This document shows positions 18,116 to 27,151 of a stretch of 64,000 nt of DNA, in pieces. The position numbers and the translations under genes are program-made. The stretch is from contig JBMNFI010000002.1 in the NCBI GenBank assembly GCA_050949225.1, forward strand, positions 582,498 through 646,497. Reading direction: 5' to 3'. Origin of the DNA: JBMNFI01 sp050949225 (GTDB lineage: Bacteria > Bacillota > Dehalobacteriia > UBA4068). The notes beneath the pieces are model-generated. The model was not told the DNA's origin. It searched no databases and saw only the letters and a program-made list of their open reading frames with translations. The stretch's first letter is position 1; the number at the start of each line of letters is the position of its first letter.

Positions 18116-18205
18116 TTGGTCATTGTTTTCCAAAGATTCATTAGTTCTCCGCTGTCTTCCAGGACGGGATTAGGAGAATCTAATGAGATTATCAATCAGA
18201 TATGA
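18116..18205 (+). CDS. Small TTG-initiated ORF overlapping the sigma-like gene start
   Basis: A 29-codon frame starts at TTG 18116 with AGGAGG at 18102-18107 (8-nt spacing). It runs VIVFQRFISSPLSSRTG... and stops at TGA 18203-18205, overlapping the next gene by 23 nt in another frame. The frame spans the whole hairpin (18139-18185) that hides the start of the sigma-like gene, so its translation could open that hairpin. The peptide resembles nothing I know, and the frame may be used only for coupling. Confidence 0.45.
   Translation: MVIVFQRFISSPLSSRTGLGESNEIINQI
18139..18185 (+). promoter_or_regulatory. Hairpin sequestering ribosome binding site and start codon
   Basis: CATTAG-TTCTCC (18139-18150) pairs with GGAGAA-t-CTAATG (18173-18185), giving 12 base pairs with a single bulged T. 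The 3' arm contains both the GGAG ribosome binding site and the ATG (18183-18185) of the sigma-like gene. Initiation at that ATG should be poor unless the stem is melted, for example by ribosomes on the small ORF 18116-18205. Confidence 0.6.
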
Positions 18206-18701
18206 GAACCAGTTTCAAAGCATCGAACTCAATGAGGAAGAAACTCAGGAGATGTGGGTCAGTCTTTCACTTGAAGGTGAAAATCTTGAAAAGGAAAAAT
18301 TAATCCAAAAAACATTCGATGAAAAGTTCAACAAGCCGGAGTACAACATCTGGCACAGAGAAACCAGACACTTAACAACTCCTAAGGAGCGCTTCAATGA
18401 CGATGGTGATGAATACGATACCTCGGAACCACTTATGAAAGAAGTTGCGGACGACAGGATTTTTAGAAAAGACGAAATTGAGCGTGCTTATCAGGATGAT
18501 TATGAAGGTGTCTGCAAATGGATACGTACCGCTCTTGGCAAAAAGCAGGACTGGGCAGATATGTTCATTGCAGTACGCATTGACGGTATGTCGATTCGAG
18601 AATATGCCAGTTTCATAGGTGCTGATGAAAACAACATTACTCAGAAATTAAAGCGGGCAACAAAGAAATTACAAGAAGAATATGAAAACCGTCAGATTTG
18701 A
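18183..18701 (+). CDS. Sigma-70-like transcription regulator
   Basis: The 172-residue acidic protein (MRLSIRYENQFQSIEL) has a C-terminal helix-turn-helix (MSIREYASFIGADENNITQKLKRA) resembling sigma-70 region 4. The middle contains a stretch of charged residues around TPKERFNDDGDEYDTSEP. Proteins of this type occur as sigma-factor-like regulators at the start of phage and conjugative element modules in Bacillota. The initiation region is folded into a hairpin, so translation is probably controlled. The stop codon lies inside the first copy of the 42-nt repeat element. Confidence 0.65.
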   Translation: MRLSIRYENQFQSIELNEEETQEMWVSLSLEGENLEKEKLIQKTFDEKFNKPEYNIWHRETRHLTTPKERFNDDGDEYDTSEPLMKEVADDRIFRKDEIERAYQDDYEGVCKWIRTALGKKQDWADMFIAVRIDGMSIREYASFIGADENNITQKLKRATKKLQEEYENRQI

Positions 18702-18740
18702 CCTTCTCCCAAGGCTACTAGGTAGGAGGTCAAGACCTCC
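18690..18740 (+). promoter_or_regulatory. Repeat element copy 1 with competing hairpins
   Basis: First of three same-strand copies (core GGCTACTAGGTAG at 18713-18725). Arm A, GACCTTCTCCC (18700-18710), can pair with arm B, GGTAGGAGGTC (18721-18731), while arm B can instead pair with arm C, GACCTCC (18734-18740), which is followed by a run of A. This is a mutually exclusive pairing scheme between the sigma-like gene and the antirepressor gene. The function is unknown. Confidence 0.6.
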
Positions 18741-18765
18741 AAAAAAACACAAGGAGGTAATTCGA

Positions 18766-19548
18766 ATGGAATTACAAGTTTACAAAAATGCAGAGTTCGG
18801 CTCCGTACGTACTACAACGATTGGCGGTCAACCTTATTGTGTTGGCAAGGATGTAGCAAGCATTCTTGGTTATACAAATACTCGCAAAGCTTTAATTGAT
18901 CATGTTGATGAAGAGGACAAGGATGACGTAACGATTCGTGACGCCATCGGAAGAAATCAAACGATGACTGCTATTAACGAATCTGGTCTGTACAGTCTCA
19001 TCCTCTCAAGCAAGATGCCAAATGCTAAAAAGTTTAAGCGATGGGTGACAAATGAAGTCCTCCCTGCTATTCGTAAACATGGACTTTATGCAACAGATGA
19101 TTTAATTGCAAACCCCGACCTTGCCATCGCAGCATTTACCGCATTAAAAGAAGAGCGTGAAAAGAACAAGGAATTGATGGCAGCAGTTGCGATTGGTCAG
19201 CAGCAAATTGCTGAGATGAAACCCAAGGCTACTTATTATGATGTGGTTCTTAAATGCAGGGATGCGGTAAACATTTCTGTGATTGCCAAAGATTATGGCT
19301 GGAGTGCCATGCGTATGAACGAATACCTTCATGAAAAAGGGATTCAGTTTAAGCAAGGTGATATTTGGCTTCTCTATCAAAAGTATGCTCCCAATGGATA
19401 TACCAAAACCAATACTCACATTTATGAAGACAGCAAAGGTATCCAACATACGAAAGTGCATACCAAGTGGACACAAAAAGGCAGACTCTTTATCTATGAA
19501 CAGCTAAAGGCGGATGGTATTTATCCGCAGATTGAGATGGAGGTGTGA
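18766..19548 (+). CDS. Phage antirepressor (Bro-N and KilAC/ANT domains)
   Basis: ATG 18766 has AAGGAGGT upstream and gives 260 residues; earlier in-frame starts run through the repeat element. Residues ~1-115 form a Bro-N domain (GGQPYCVGKDVASILGY... RWVTNEVLPAIRKHG). Residues ~150-255 form an antirepressor/KilAC region (ISVIAKDYGWSAMRMNEYL... TKWTQKGRLFIYEQL). Such proteins bind repressors or DNA and favour lytic genes. It begins the replication-related block. No matching CI-type repressor was seen in the window. Confidence 0.87.
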   Translation: MELQVYKNAEFGSVRTTTIGGQPYCVGKDVASILGYTNTRKALIDHVDEEDKDDVTIRDAIGRNQTMTAINESGLYSLILSSKMPNAKKFKRWVTNEVLPAIRKHGLYATDDLIANPDLAIAAFTALKEEREKNKELMAAVAIGQQQIAEMKPKATYYDVVLKCRDAVNISVIAKDYGWSAMRMNEYLHEKGIQFKQGDIWLLYQKYAPNGYTKTNTHIYEDSKGIQHTKVHTKWTQKGRLFIYEQLKADGIYPQIEMEV

Positions 19549-19549
19549 T

Positions 19550-19984
19550 ATGGGAATCAATATGAAAAATGCAGAAGGGTATCATGACCCAACTCCCCAT
19601 GAAGCACTTAGCAATATATCCCGTGAGGAAAAGGCAGCAGCAAAAGCTGCCTTTAAGCCCCTTGTCTATATTTGCTCTCCATTTAGTGGCGATATTGAAA
19701 ACAACAATAAGCGGACACGAGCGTTTTGCCGTTTTGCTTTAGATAAGGGCAATATTCCGCTTGCTCCTCACCTTCTGTTTCCACAGTTTATGGATGACAA
19801 CAATGAACAGGAACGTGACCTCGCTATTTTTATGGATATTATCCTGATGGGCAAATGCCAAGAGGTCTGGGTGCTAGGTGATGTGATCTCAAGAGGCATG
19901 AGTATTGAAATTGAAAAAGCAAAGAAGCGCAGACAGCCGGTTAGATACTTTAATAAAGATTTTGAGGAGGTAGAGTCTCTATGA
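19550..19984 (+). CDS. DUF4406-like nucleoside 2-deoxyribosyltransferase-fold protein
   Basis: ATG 19550 follows the antirepressor stop by 1 nt, with GATGGAGGTG upstream, giving 144 residues. The sequence KPLVYICSPFSGDIENN... APHLLFPQFMDD... CQEVWVLGDVISRGM fits the DUF4406 family, related to nucleoside 2-deoxyribosyltransferases. Phage homologues are common next to replication genes, but no substrate is known. It overlaps the next gene by 4 nt. Confidence 0.72.
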   Translation: MGINMKNAEGYHDPTPHEALSNISREEKAAAKAAFKPLVYICSPFSGDIENNNKRTRAFCRFALDKGNIPLAPHLLFPQFMDDNNEQERDLAIFMDIILMGKCQEVWVLGDVISRGMSIEIEKAKKRRQPVRYFNKDFEEVESL

Positions 19985-22340
19985 AGATAGCATACGGTAA
20001 CAGCCGAATGGATAAGAAATGGAAAAACACAGACATCAGCTGGGAGGACTTTTGCTCCCGGGTTAAGAACACACAGCGTACCACTGAAACCGTAGAAGAA
20101 TATCGAAAAATGAGAAAAGGTGGTCAAGATTCCATTAAAGATGTCGGAGGTTTTGTTGGGGGTCACTTAAAAGATGGCAGACGTAAAAAAGGAAATGTTC
20201 TATCTCGTTCTATGCTCACCCTTGATATGGATTATGGCATAAGTACTATCTGGGAAGAAATCTCTACCTTCTTCCCTTATCAGTGTTGTATTTATTCTAC
20301 TCATAAGCATACTCCAGAAAATCCAAGACTAAGGCTGATCATTCCTCTGTTCCGTGATGTGGGAGAGGAAGAGTATGCAGCTGTTAGTCGCATGGTCGCA
20401 AAAGAAATCGGCATCGACCTTTTTGATGATACGACTTATGAACCGGAACGTTTAATGTATTGGCCGTCTACTTCTAGAAACGGCATTTTTGTGTATGAGG
20501 AAAAAGATGGTTCTCTCCTTGATCCTGATGTATTTCTAAATAAATACGATGATTGGCGAGACACCAGTACTTGGCCCGTATCCTCTAGGCAGTCAGAAAT
20601 CCTTGACCGCTCATTAAAAGAACAAGCCGATCCACTTTCTAAAGAAGGTGTCATCGGTACTTTTTGCCGCACCTACTCAGTTAGCCGAGCGATCGATACG
20701 TTCTTAAAGGATATATACGAGCCTTCAGCAATGATTGGTCGCTATGATTATATCCCGGCTGATTCTAGTGCCGGGGTCATCCTCTATGATGATAAGTTTG
20801 CCTATTCCCACCACGCAACAGATCCTGCAAGTGGGAGACTGCTTAATGCTTTTGACCTTGTTCGCATCCACCGAGTTTGGTCATTTAGATGATCGAGCGA
20901 CAGAAAGCACACCACCAAGTAAACTACCATCCTTTATCAATATGTGTGAATTTGCTATCCAAGACGACGAAGTAAAAGCACAGTTTACGAAAGAGCGGAT
21001 GGAGCAGGCAACGATTGATTTTACGGAGGACAATTGGCAGACAGCACTGGAACTGGATAAGCAAGGAAAGATTAAGGACACCTTGGATAATATCGTTCTC
21101 ATCATCCGTAACGATTCAGAACTAGAATCCATTGCTTTTAATAAGCACCGTGATGGAATCGATGCTAGAGACGGACTGCCTTGGGAACAGATGAAGGGCG
21201 GCTGGAATGATTCAGATAATGCAGCCCTTAAAGTTTATCTGTCTAATAAATATGGCATCTACTCCCCAACCAAAACAAAGGACGCAATACTAGCAGTCGC
21301 AGCAGAGCGATCCTATCATCCTATAAAAGAATACCTGGATCATCTACCAGAGTGGGATGGAACCGATCGCGTTGAGACCTTACTGATTGATTATTTTAAT
21401 GCAACAGATAATTCCTATACCAGAGCCGTTACTAGAAAAATGATGGTGGCAGCAGTCGCTAGAATTGTTCATCCTGGCACGAAATTCGACAGCGTTTTAA
21501 TTCTGAATGGACCACAAGGCATCGGTAAGTCTACCTTCTTTGCAAAGCTTGCAGGCGATTGGTTTTCTGATAGTTTAACCCTCACGGATATGAAAGACAA
21601 AGCAGGCCCTGAAAAACTTCAAGGATACTGGATCTTAGAACTGGGCGAACTAGCTGGCATGCGAAAAACCGATGTGGAGGTTGTGAAATCCTTTATTTCA
21701 AGATCGGATGATAAATACCGTGCCAGTTATGGGGTGAATGTTGAAAGCCACCCACGTCAATGTATCATTGTCGGCTCTACCAATGCAGAAAGTGGATTTT
21801 TGCGAGACATCACGGGTAACCGAAGATTCTGGCCAGTGCGTATTAGTGGTGATGGTAAAAGAAAAGCATGGCAGATGTCCGTATACGATGTAGAGCAGAT
21901 TTGGGCAGAAACTTTGGTGCTTTATGGCCGAAGGTGAAAAGCTCTATTTAGAGGGCAGTGATGTAGAGTTGGCAACGAATGAGCAGGCAGATGCCATGGA
22001 GAGTGATGAGCGAGAAGGGCTTGTTCGCACTTACCTCGATACACTTTTACCCGATGACTGGAATGACCTGTCCTTATACGAGCGAAGAAACTACCTAAAC
22101 GGTAGTGAATTTGGTGGGGAATCCCGTGTCGGCACGGTAGAACGTACGCTTGTTTGCAATATGGAAATTTGGTGCGAATGCTTTGGAAGGGATGCCTCCG
22201 CCATGAAGCCTGCGGACTCCTATGCCATTGCAGGCATTATGAAAAAGATTAATGGGTGGAACAAGTACCAAGGGAACAAGAACGGAACAAGTAATTTTCC
22301 CATTTACGGTAGGCAACGTTGTTACGAGAAGAATGAGTAA
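19981..22340 (+). pseudogene. Virulence-associated E-type primase/helicase, two frameshifts
   Basis: Three consecutive frames (19981-20892, 20735-21937, 21924-22340) together make one ~785-residue protein. Frame 1 ends FDLVRIHRVWSFR where FDLVRIH(E)FGHLDDRA is expected, so there is one extra base at 20871/20872. Frame 2 ends ETLVLYGRR where LYAEGEKLYLEG continues in frame 3, so there is one extra G near 21926. Domains: N-terminal primase-like part (TLDMDYG, PRLRLIIPLF, ERLMYWPS), then a VapE P-loop helicase (NGPQGIGKSTFFAKLAGDWF, WILELGELAG) and the C-terminal region. It should prime and unwind phage DNA. It is non-functional as written unless the insertions are sequencing errors. Confidence 0.82.
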
Positions 22341-22550
22341 GGTCGTTCCTTGTTCTTTAGTTGTTCCTTATGCTTGTTCTCTTAAAAACCCAGTCATTAC
22401 CGATGTTTTGGCTTTACTGGAATGAGTGGAACAAGAGTTTTACTACTTAGTAATAAATTAATAAATAGTAGTAGTAAGGCATCGTGAGCGTGTGTATGCG
22501 CGCGTATAGGAAAAAACGTTAAAAGTTGTGCTTGTTGTTCCTGATGAATT
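22258..22550. repeat. Cluster of GGAACAAG repeats, candidate phage replication origin
   Basis: Exact GGAACAAG occurs at 22258-22265, 22273-22280, 22284-22291 and 22428-22435. Related inverse forms (TTGTTCTT, GTTGTTCCTT, CTTGTTCT, CTTGTTGTTCC) occur at about 22340-22385 and 22528-22545. Most of this lies in the 224-nt gene-free gap after vapE, which also has an AT-rich stretch (ACTTAGTAATAAATTAATAA). Clustered short repeats next to a primase/helicase gene are typical of origins. The assignment is inference. Confidence 0.4.
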
Positions 22551-22564
22551 GTTGGAGGTCATTT

Positions 22565-22846
22565 ATGCAAGAAAAATATATAGAACAAAAACTGGTAGCG
22601 ACAGTAAAAAGCATGGGAGGTATGGCCCCGAAATTTGTGAGTCCTGGAATAGATGGAATGCCTGATCGCATTGTACTACTTCCCATGGGAAGAATCGCCT
22701 TTGTCGAATGTAAGGCGACAGGGAAAAAGATGCGACCTTTACAAAATAAAAGAAAGAAGCAATTAGAGGCATTAGGCTTTCTAGTCTATTGCCTTGATGA
22801 TATAGAACAGATTGGAGGGATACTTAGTGAAATACAAGCCACATGA
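22565..22846 (+). CDS. VRR-NUC domain nuclease
   Basis: ATG 22565 has TTGGAGG upstream and gives 93 residues. The sequence GIDGMPDRIVLLPMGRIAFVECKATGKKMRPLQ shows the D...E-x-K motif of the stand-alone VRR-NUC (PD-(D/E)xK) family. Phages often pair this small nuclease with an adjacent SNF2-like helicase, as here (the genes overlap by 20 nt). It probably acts on branched DNA in replication or recombination. It is intact, unlike its two neighbours. Confidence 0.86.
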   Translation: MQEKYIEQKLVATVKSMGGMAPKFVSPGIDGMPDRIVLLPMGRIAFVECKATGKKMRPLQNKRKKQLEALGFLVYCLDDIEQIGGILSEIQAT

Positions 22847-24180
22847 ATACCAAAGCTATGCCACTGAATTCATTTTATCCCATCCCATATCGGCTGTATT
22901 TCTTGAAATGGGTTTAGGTAAAAGTGTGATTACCTTATCCGCCATCTTTGATTTGTGTTTAGATAGTTTCCTCGTTTGCAAGGTGTTAGTGATTGCACCT
23001 TTAAGAGTAGCAAGGGATACATGGCCTGCCGAAATCAATAAGTGGGATCACTCTAAAAGGACTCTCTTACTCGGTGGCAGTGGGAACAGAAAAAGAAAGA
23101 ATCGATGCCCTCAAGAAACAATCAACGCTATACATCATCAACCGTGAGAACGTAGATTGGCTGGTTCATAAAAGTGGTATTCCTTTTCATTTTGATATGG
23201 TGGTCATTGATGAGCTGTCATCCTTTAAGTCTTATGGTGCAAAGCGGTTTAAGAGTCTACTTAAAGTAAGACCCTCTGTAAAAAGAATAGTCGGCCTTAC
23301 CGGAACTCCCTCCAGTAATGGATTGATGGATTTATGGGCAGAATTTCGAATTCTTGATTTGGGTCAAAGGCTTGGACGCTACATTAGCCATTATCGAAAT
23401 ACCTATTTTAAGCCAGATAAGCGAAATGCCCAGATTATATTTTCTTATAAACCACTGCCAGGTGCAGAAGAGGAAATCTACAAACAAATATCAGACATCA
23501 CCATTTCTATGAAATCTACCGATTATCTCAAGATGCCTGAATATGTCAGCAATGAAGTATTTGTCACTTTAAGTGATAAGGAATGGAAGGTTTACTCAGA
23601 TTTCAAGGAAGACATGGTGGCTAACTTAGGTGATGAAGATATTGATGCGGTTAATGCGGCAGTCCTTTCTGGAAAACTGCTACAGATGGCAAATGGTGCA
23701 GTATACGATAGCGAGAATAAGGCTCATGTGATTCATGACAAAAAGCTAGATGCCTTGGAAGATTTAATCGAAGGAGCTAATGGGAAACCGGTCCTTGTTG
23801 CTTATTGGTATAAGCATGATTTAGAACGAATTAAAGATCGATTTCCGGTCAGACAAATTCAGTCATCGAAGGATATTGAGGATTGGAATAATAGCAAGAT
23901 ACCCATTGCTGTTATTCATCCAGCCAGTGCAGGTCATGGTCTTAATCTTCAAAGCGGCGGCTCGACTCTGATCTGGTTTGGTCTGACCTGGTCACTAGAG
24001 CTGTATCAGCAAACTAATGCAAGACTTTATAGGCAGGGTCAAAGGGATACAGTTATTGTCCACCACATCATCACCAAAAACACCATCGATGAAGACGTAC
24101 TGCTTGCACTCACAAAAAAAGAGAAAATTCAAGATGCCTTGATTGATGCGGTAAAGGCAAATTTAGAGGTGATGCGATGA
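22827..24180 (+). pseudogene. SNF2/DEAD-like helicase, one frameshift
   Basis: I chose GTG 22827 (MKYKPHEYQSYATEFIL), with GGAGGG upstream. Frame 1 contains GLGKS (residues 29-33, Walker A) but leaves the coding track after EINKWDH. One extra T at 23052 (CAC-T-CTA) accounts for this, since the next frame continues LKGLSYSVAVGTEKERIDAL. The second frame (to 24180) has the DELS box (VVIDELSSFKS), FTGTPSSNG-type motif III (LTGTPSSNG) and motif VI (NARLYRQGQ). Repaired length is about 450 residues. It would serve as the phage replication or recombination helicase partnered with VRR-NUC. As written it is broken. Confidence 0.82.
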
Positions 24181-24398
24181 CAGAACCTTATCAAAATTTA
24201 GCCAATGCCATTATTTTGATGGCTGTTAAAGATTATAGAGATGCTTTAAAGAAACTAATGAAACGGCCTAGATATGGACCGGCACAAGATTTGAAAAACG
24301 AGGTGGAGAGGTTCTTCCGCTCTGATTGGTATAGAGAACTTACCTCTGTTGATGGAAACGTCCTAATCAAAAAGCTACAAGCGGAGGTGAGCGAGTAA
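24177..24398 (+). CDS. Small phage protein, unknown function
   Basis: The 73-residue protein (MTEPYQNLANAIILMAVKDYR) overlaps the helicase stop by 4 nt (ATGA) and the next gene by 1 nt. It is predicted helical and basic (KKLMKRPRYG). Proteins of this kind are commonly found between the SNF2 helicase and the DUF1492-like regulator in Bacillota prophages. I do not recognise a domain. Confidence 0.7.
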   Translation: MTEPYQNLANAIILMAVKDYRDALKKLMKRPRYGPAQDLKNEVERFFRSDWYRELTSVDGNVLIKKLQAEVSE

Positions 24399-24850
24399 TG
24401 AAAGCAAAAGAATATTTACATCAAGCCTACAGGCTAGATAAACGAATCCAATCCAACATTGAGGAAATGGAAAGGCTAAGGGAGCTATCGACCAGTGTTT
24501 CCTCCCCTGGTTGGGGTGAGAGAATACAAACCCAGCGGCATACCGATGCTTTGTTTGTCAGATACCTGGAGCGAATTGAAGAACTTCAAATCAAGATTAA
24601 TGATGAGGTGGATCATCTTGTAGCACTTAAAGCAGAGATTCGAGATGTGATTAATAAAGTAATGGATATTGATGAACGCATGGTGTTACGTTACCGTTAT
24701 GTTCATAACTATACTTGGGAGCAAATCGGCGATGAGCTGAATGCTGATAAGAGTACCATTCGCAGATGGCATGGCAATGCCTTAAATCACGTTGTCGTAC
24801 CTGAAAATCCAATAACTATTCAAAAGTTGAACAGCAATGAGCACTTTTGA
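24398..24850 (+). CDS. DUF1492-like late transcription regulator
   Basis: The 150-residue protein has an N-terminal coiled-coil region (residues ~1-80) and a C-terminal sigma-region-4-like helix-turn-helix (MDIDERMVLRYRYVHNYTWEQIGDEL... STIRRWHGNAL). DUF1492/ArpU-like proteins often sit just upstream of the packaging genes and are thought to switch on late gene expression. It is the last gene before a terminator-like hairpin and the HNH/terminase block, which supports that role. Confidence 0.76.
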   Translation: MKAKEYLHQAYRLDKRIQSNIEEMERLRELSTSVSSPGWGERIQTQRHTDALFVRYLERIEELQIKINDEVDHLVALKAEIRDVINKVMDIDERMVLRYRYVHNYTWEQIGDELNADKSTIRRWHGNALNHVVVPENPITIQKLNSNEHF

Positions 24851-24909
24851 GCAGAGATAAGCACCTCATCTTTATGTTACATTATAATCAGCAAGATAGA
24901 ATACTTACC

Positions 24910-24943
24910 AAGCCTTGTGGGATGCGCCCTGCAGGGCTTTTTC
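24910..24943 (+). terminator. Probable terminator between early and packaging genes
   Basis: AAGCC...GGGCTT arms with an inner perfect GCCC-TGCA-GGGC (24926-24937) are followed by five T and a C. It lies in the gap between the DUF1492-like regulator and the HNH gene, where early transcription would end. Confidence 0.55.
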
Positions 24944-24965
24944 TATGCCCAGAAAGCGAGGTGAT

Positions 24966-25328
24966 ATGATGCCAAGAAAACCAAAACGACCATGCAGTAC
25001 ACCAGGCTGTCCCAACTTAACCGATGGCCAGTACTGTGAAGACCATCGAGTAGAAGAGCGTAGGCGCTATGACAAGTACCAACGGTCAAGTGATGTTAAT
25101 AAGAAATACGGCAGAGCCTGGAAAAGAATCCGTGACAGATATGTACGAGAACATCCCCTGTGTGAGATGTGTAAAGAGGATGGAAGACTAACTCCCACTG
25201 ATGAAGTGCATCACATCCTCCCTGTCTCTCAAGGTGGTACACACGATAGAAGTAATTTGATGTCCTTATGTAAATCCTGTCACAACAAGATTCATTTAGA
25301 ACTCGGTGATCGACAGATTCGTAGCTGA
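24966..25328 (+). CDS. HNH endonuclease
   Basis: ATG 24966 (or 24969) has GCGAGGTG upstream; the upstream in-frame GTG at 24915 lies in the terminator region. The 120-residue protein has two zinc-binding CxxC pairs (CSTPGCP, CEMC and CKSC) and the HNH core HHILPVSQGGTHDRSNLMSLCKSCHNKIH. Such HNH proteins stand just before the small terminase in many cos-type HK97-like phages and assist terminase cutting. Confidence 0.9.
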   Translation: MMPRKPKRPCSTPGCPNLTDGQYCEDHRVEERRRYDKYQRSSDVNKKYGRAWKRIRDRYVREHPLCEMCKEDGRLTPTDEVHHILPVSQGGTHDRSNLMSLCKSCHNKIHLELGDRQIRS

Positions 25329-25446
25329 CCCAAGGGGGAGGTCAAATCTCTAGACCTCTTATGGCGGACAACGGCCTGGGGCTTCGCGTGTAAAAATCAG
25401 AAATCAAAGGGGGTATTAAAGACTTTTAGGAAAGTGGGGTGAAAAC

Positions 25447-25986
25447 ATGGCGAAAGACGGTACAGCAAGAGGCGGTCAGCGTGTTGGTGCAGGAAGGAAA
25501 TCAAAGGCTCTAACCGACAAAATCGCTGATGGCAGATTAAATGGTGCCATGATCCTGCCAGAGCCAACGGATATAGAAGGTGCAGATGTGCCAGCTGTAA
25601 AAGATTATTTAAAGGCTACTCAGAAAAATGGCAAAGACCTCTGTGCAGAAGATATTTATATCGAAACTTACAAGTGGCTGAAAGATCGTAGCTGCGAAAT
25701 GTTAGTAAACAACCAGTTAATCGAGCAGTATGCCATGAGTGTTTCTCGTTGGATTCAGTGCGAAGAGTGCATTTCAGAGTATGGCTTTCTTGCCAAGCAT
25801 CCAACCACTTCCGCTGCCATCGCATCACCTTACGTTGCGATGAGTCGTGAATACATGAAACAGGTCAACCAGTGTTGGTATCAGATTTACCAAATTGTAA
25901 AAGAAAACTGCTCTGTGGAGTTTGGTGGCAGAAGTCCACAGGATGATTTGATGGAGCGGTTATTATCTGCTCGGAAAGGAAAATAA
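25447..25986 (+). CDS. Terminase small subunit (P27 family)
   Basis: The 179-residue protein begins MAKDGTARGGQRVGAGRKSKAL, a basic DNA-binding start typical of P27-type small terminases. It continues with an all-helical region (LKATQKNGKDLCAEDIYIETYKWL, YAMSVSRWIQCEECI). It recognises the packaging site and hands DNA to the large subunit. In this phage metK and a DNA methylase, and several small genes, lie between it and the large terminase at 29887. Confidence 0.83.
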   Translation: MAKDGTARGGQRVGAGRKSKALTDKIADGRLNGAMILPEPTDIEGADVPAVKDYLKATQKNGKDLCAEDIYIETYKWLKDRSCEMLVNNQLIEQYAMSVSRWIQCEECISEYGFLAKHPTTSAAIASPYVAMSREYMKQVNQCWYQIYQIVKENCSVEFGGRSPQDDLMERLLSARKGK

Positions 25987-25987
25987 A

Positions 25988-27151
25988 ATGGAAAAATATA
26001 GAACGTGTGAAAGCGTATGTAAAGGTCATCCTGATAAATTATGTGACCTTATTTCAGATAGCATTTTAGATGCGTGTTTAAGAAAAGATAAATCCTCTCG
26101 TGTTGCTTGCGAGGTGATGGCTACCAAAGGACACATCATTGTTGCCGGTGAGATTACCTGCTCAAAGAGAATTGATATCAGAGGTGTTGTTCGCCGTGTT
26201 CTGACGGATGTGGGCTACAATCCTAGAAAGTTTTTAGTCTTTGTCTATGTCCATCAGCAAAGTAAAGATATCGCAGGTGGTGTAGATCAAGCTTTGGAAT
26301 CTCGTGAGGGTGATACGTCATGGTATTCCATGTTAGGAGCGGGTGACCAAGGTACAGTCTATGGCTATGCCACTAACGAAACCAGTGAGAAGTTACCTCT
26401 CCCCTTAGTCTTATCTCATGCCATTTGCGAAAAGCTAGATAAGGTGATGAAGAATGGTGTGATCAAAGACATTGGCCCTGATGGTAAGGCTCAAGTTACC
26501 GTTGAATATGAAGGTGACAAACCAAAACGAATTAAGACCATTGTAGTTTCCGTTCAACACAGTGCAGATAAAGATTTAGATGTCTTGCGAAATGAAGTCA
26601 TCGCTCAGGTGCTGTGGCCCGTCTTTGAGAAGTATCCATTTGACGATGAGACTGAGATCCTCATTAATCCTAGTGGACGATTTGTTGAAGGAGGACCAGC
26701 AGCTGATACCGGTCTTACGGGAAGAAAAATCATGGTTGATACCTATGGCGGACTCGCCGCTCATGGTGGCGGTGCATTTTCAGGCAAAGACCCGACCAAA
26801 GTTGACCGCAGTGGTGCCTATATGGCAAGAGCCATTGCAAAGAACATCGTTCGGTGTGGCTTTGCTAAACGATGCCAGGTAGCAATTTCCTATGCCATTG
26901 GAAAAGCAGATCCTGTTGCCCTTGAGATTGATACCTTTGGAACAGGGACGGTTGAGGAAAGTATCCTTTGCCGTGCTGTGTTAGATGTATTCAATCTAAG
27001 GCCTGCAGCCATTATTGAAAAGCTAAAGCTGACGGATGTCATTTATGCAGATACAGCTACTTACGGCCATTTCAGATATGGCTTAAGCACGTGGGAATTT
27101 CTAGATTGCTATACAGAACTAAGGGAGGCGGTAAACAAATATGTTGATTGA
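25988..27151 (+). CDS. metK: S-adenosylmethionine synthetase (phage-borne)
   Basis: The 387-residue protein covers the whole family (usually ~380-400). It has the N-terminal CESVCKGHPDKLCDLISD, the ATP-binding GAGDQG near 117-122, GGPAADTGLTGRKIMVDTYGG, and the P-loop-like GGGAFSGKDPTKVDRSGAY. It makes S-adenosylmethionine from methionine and ATP. The next gene, overlapping by 11 nt, is a DNA methylase, so the phage appears to supply its own methyl donor for DNA modification. It starts 1 nt after the small terminase stop. Confidence 0.94.
   Translation: MEKYRTCESVCKGHPDKLCDLISDSILDACLRKDKSSRVACEVMATKGHIIVAGEITCSKRIDIRGVVRRVLTDVGYNPRKFLVFVYVHQQSKDIAGGVDQALESREGDTSWYSMLGAGDQGTVYGYATNETSEKLPLPLVLSHAICEKLDKVMKNGVIKDIGPDGKAQVTVEYEGDKPKRIKTIVVSVQHSADKDLDVLRNEVIAQVLWPVFEKYPFDDETEILINPSGRFVEGGPAADTGLTGRKIMVDTYGGLAAHGGGAFSGKDPTKVDRSGAYMARAIAKNIVRCGFAKRCQVAISYAIGKADPVALEIDTFGTGTVEESILCRAVLDVFNLRPAAIIEKLKLTDVIYADTATYGHFRYGLSTWEFLDCYTELREAVNKYVD

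Noticed and set aside
25329..25446. Possible small RNA or gene between HNH and small terminase
   Set aside because: A pair of short complementary stretches (GAGGTC, GACCTC) exists, but no terminator run or reading frame with support; it could include a packaging site, which I cannot identify.
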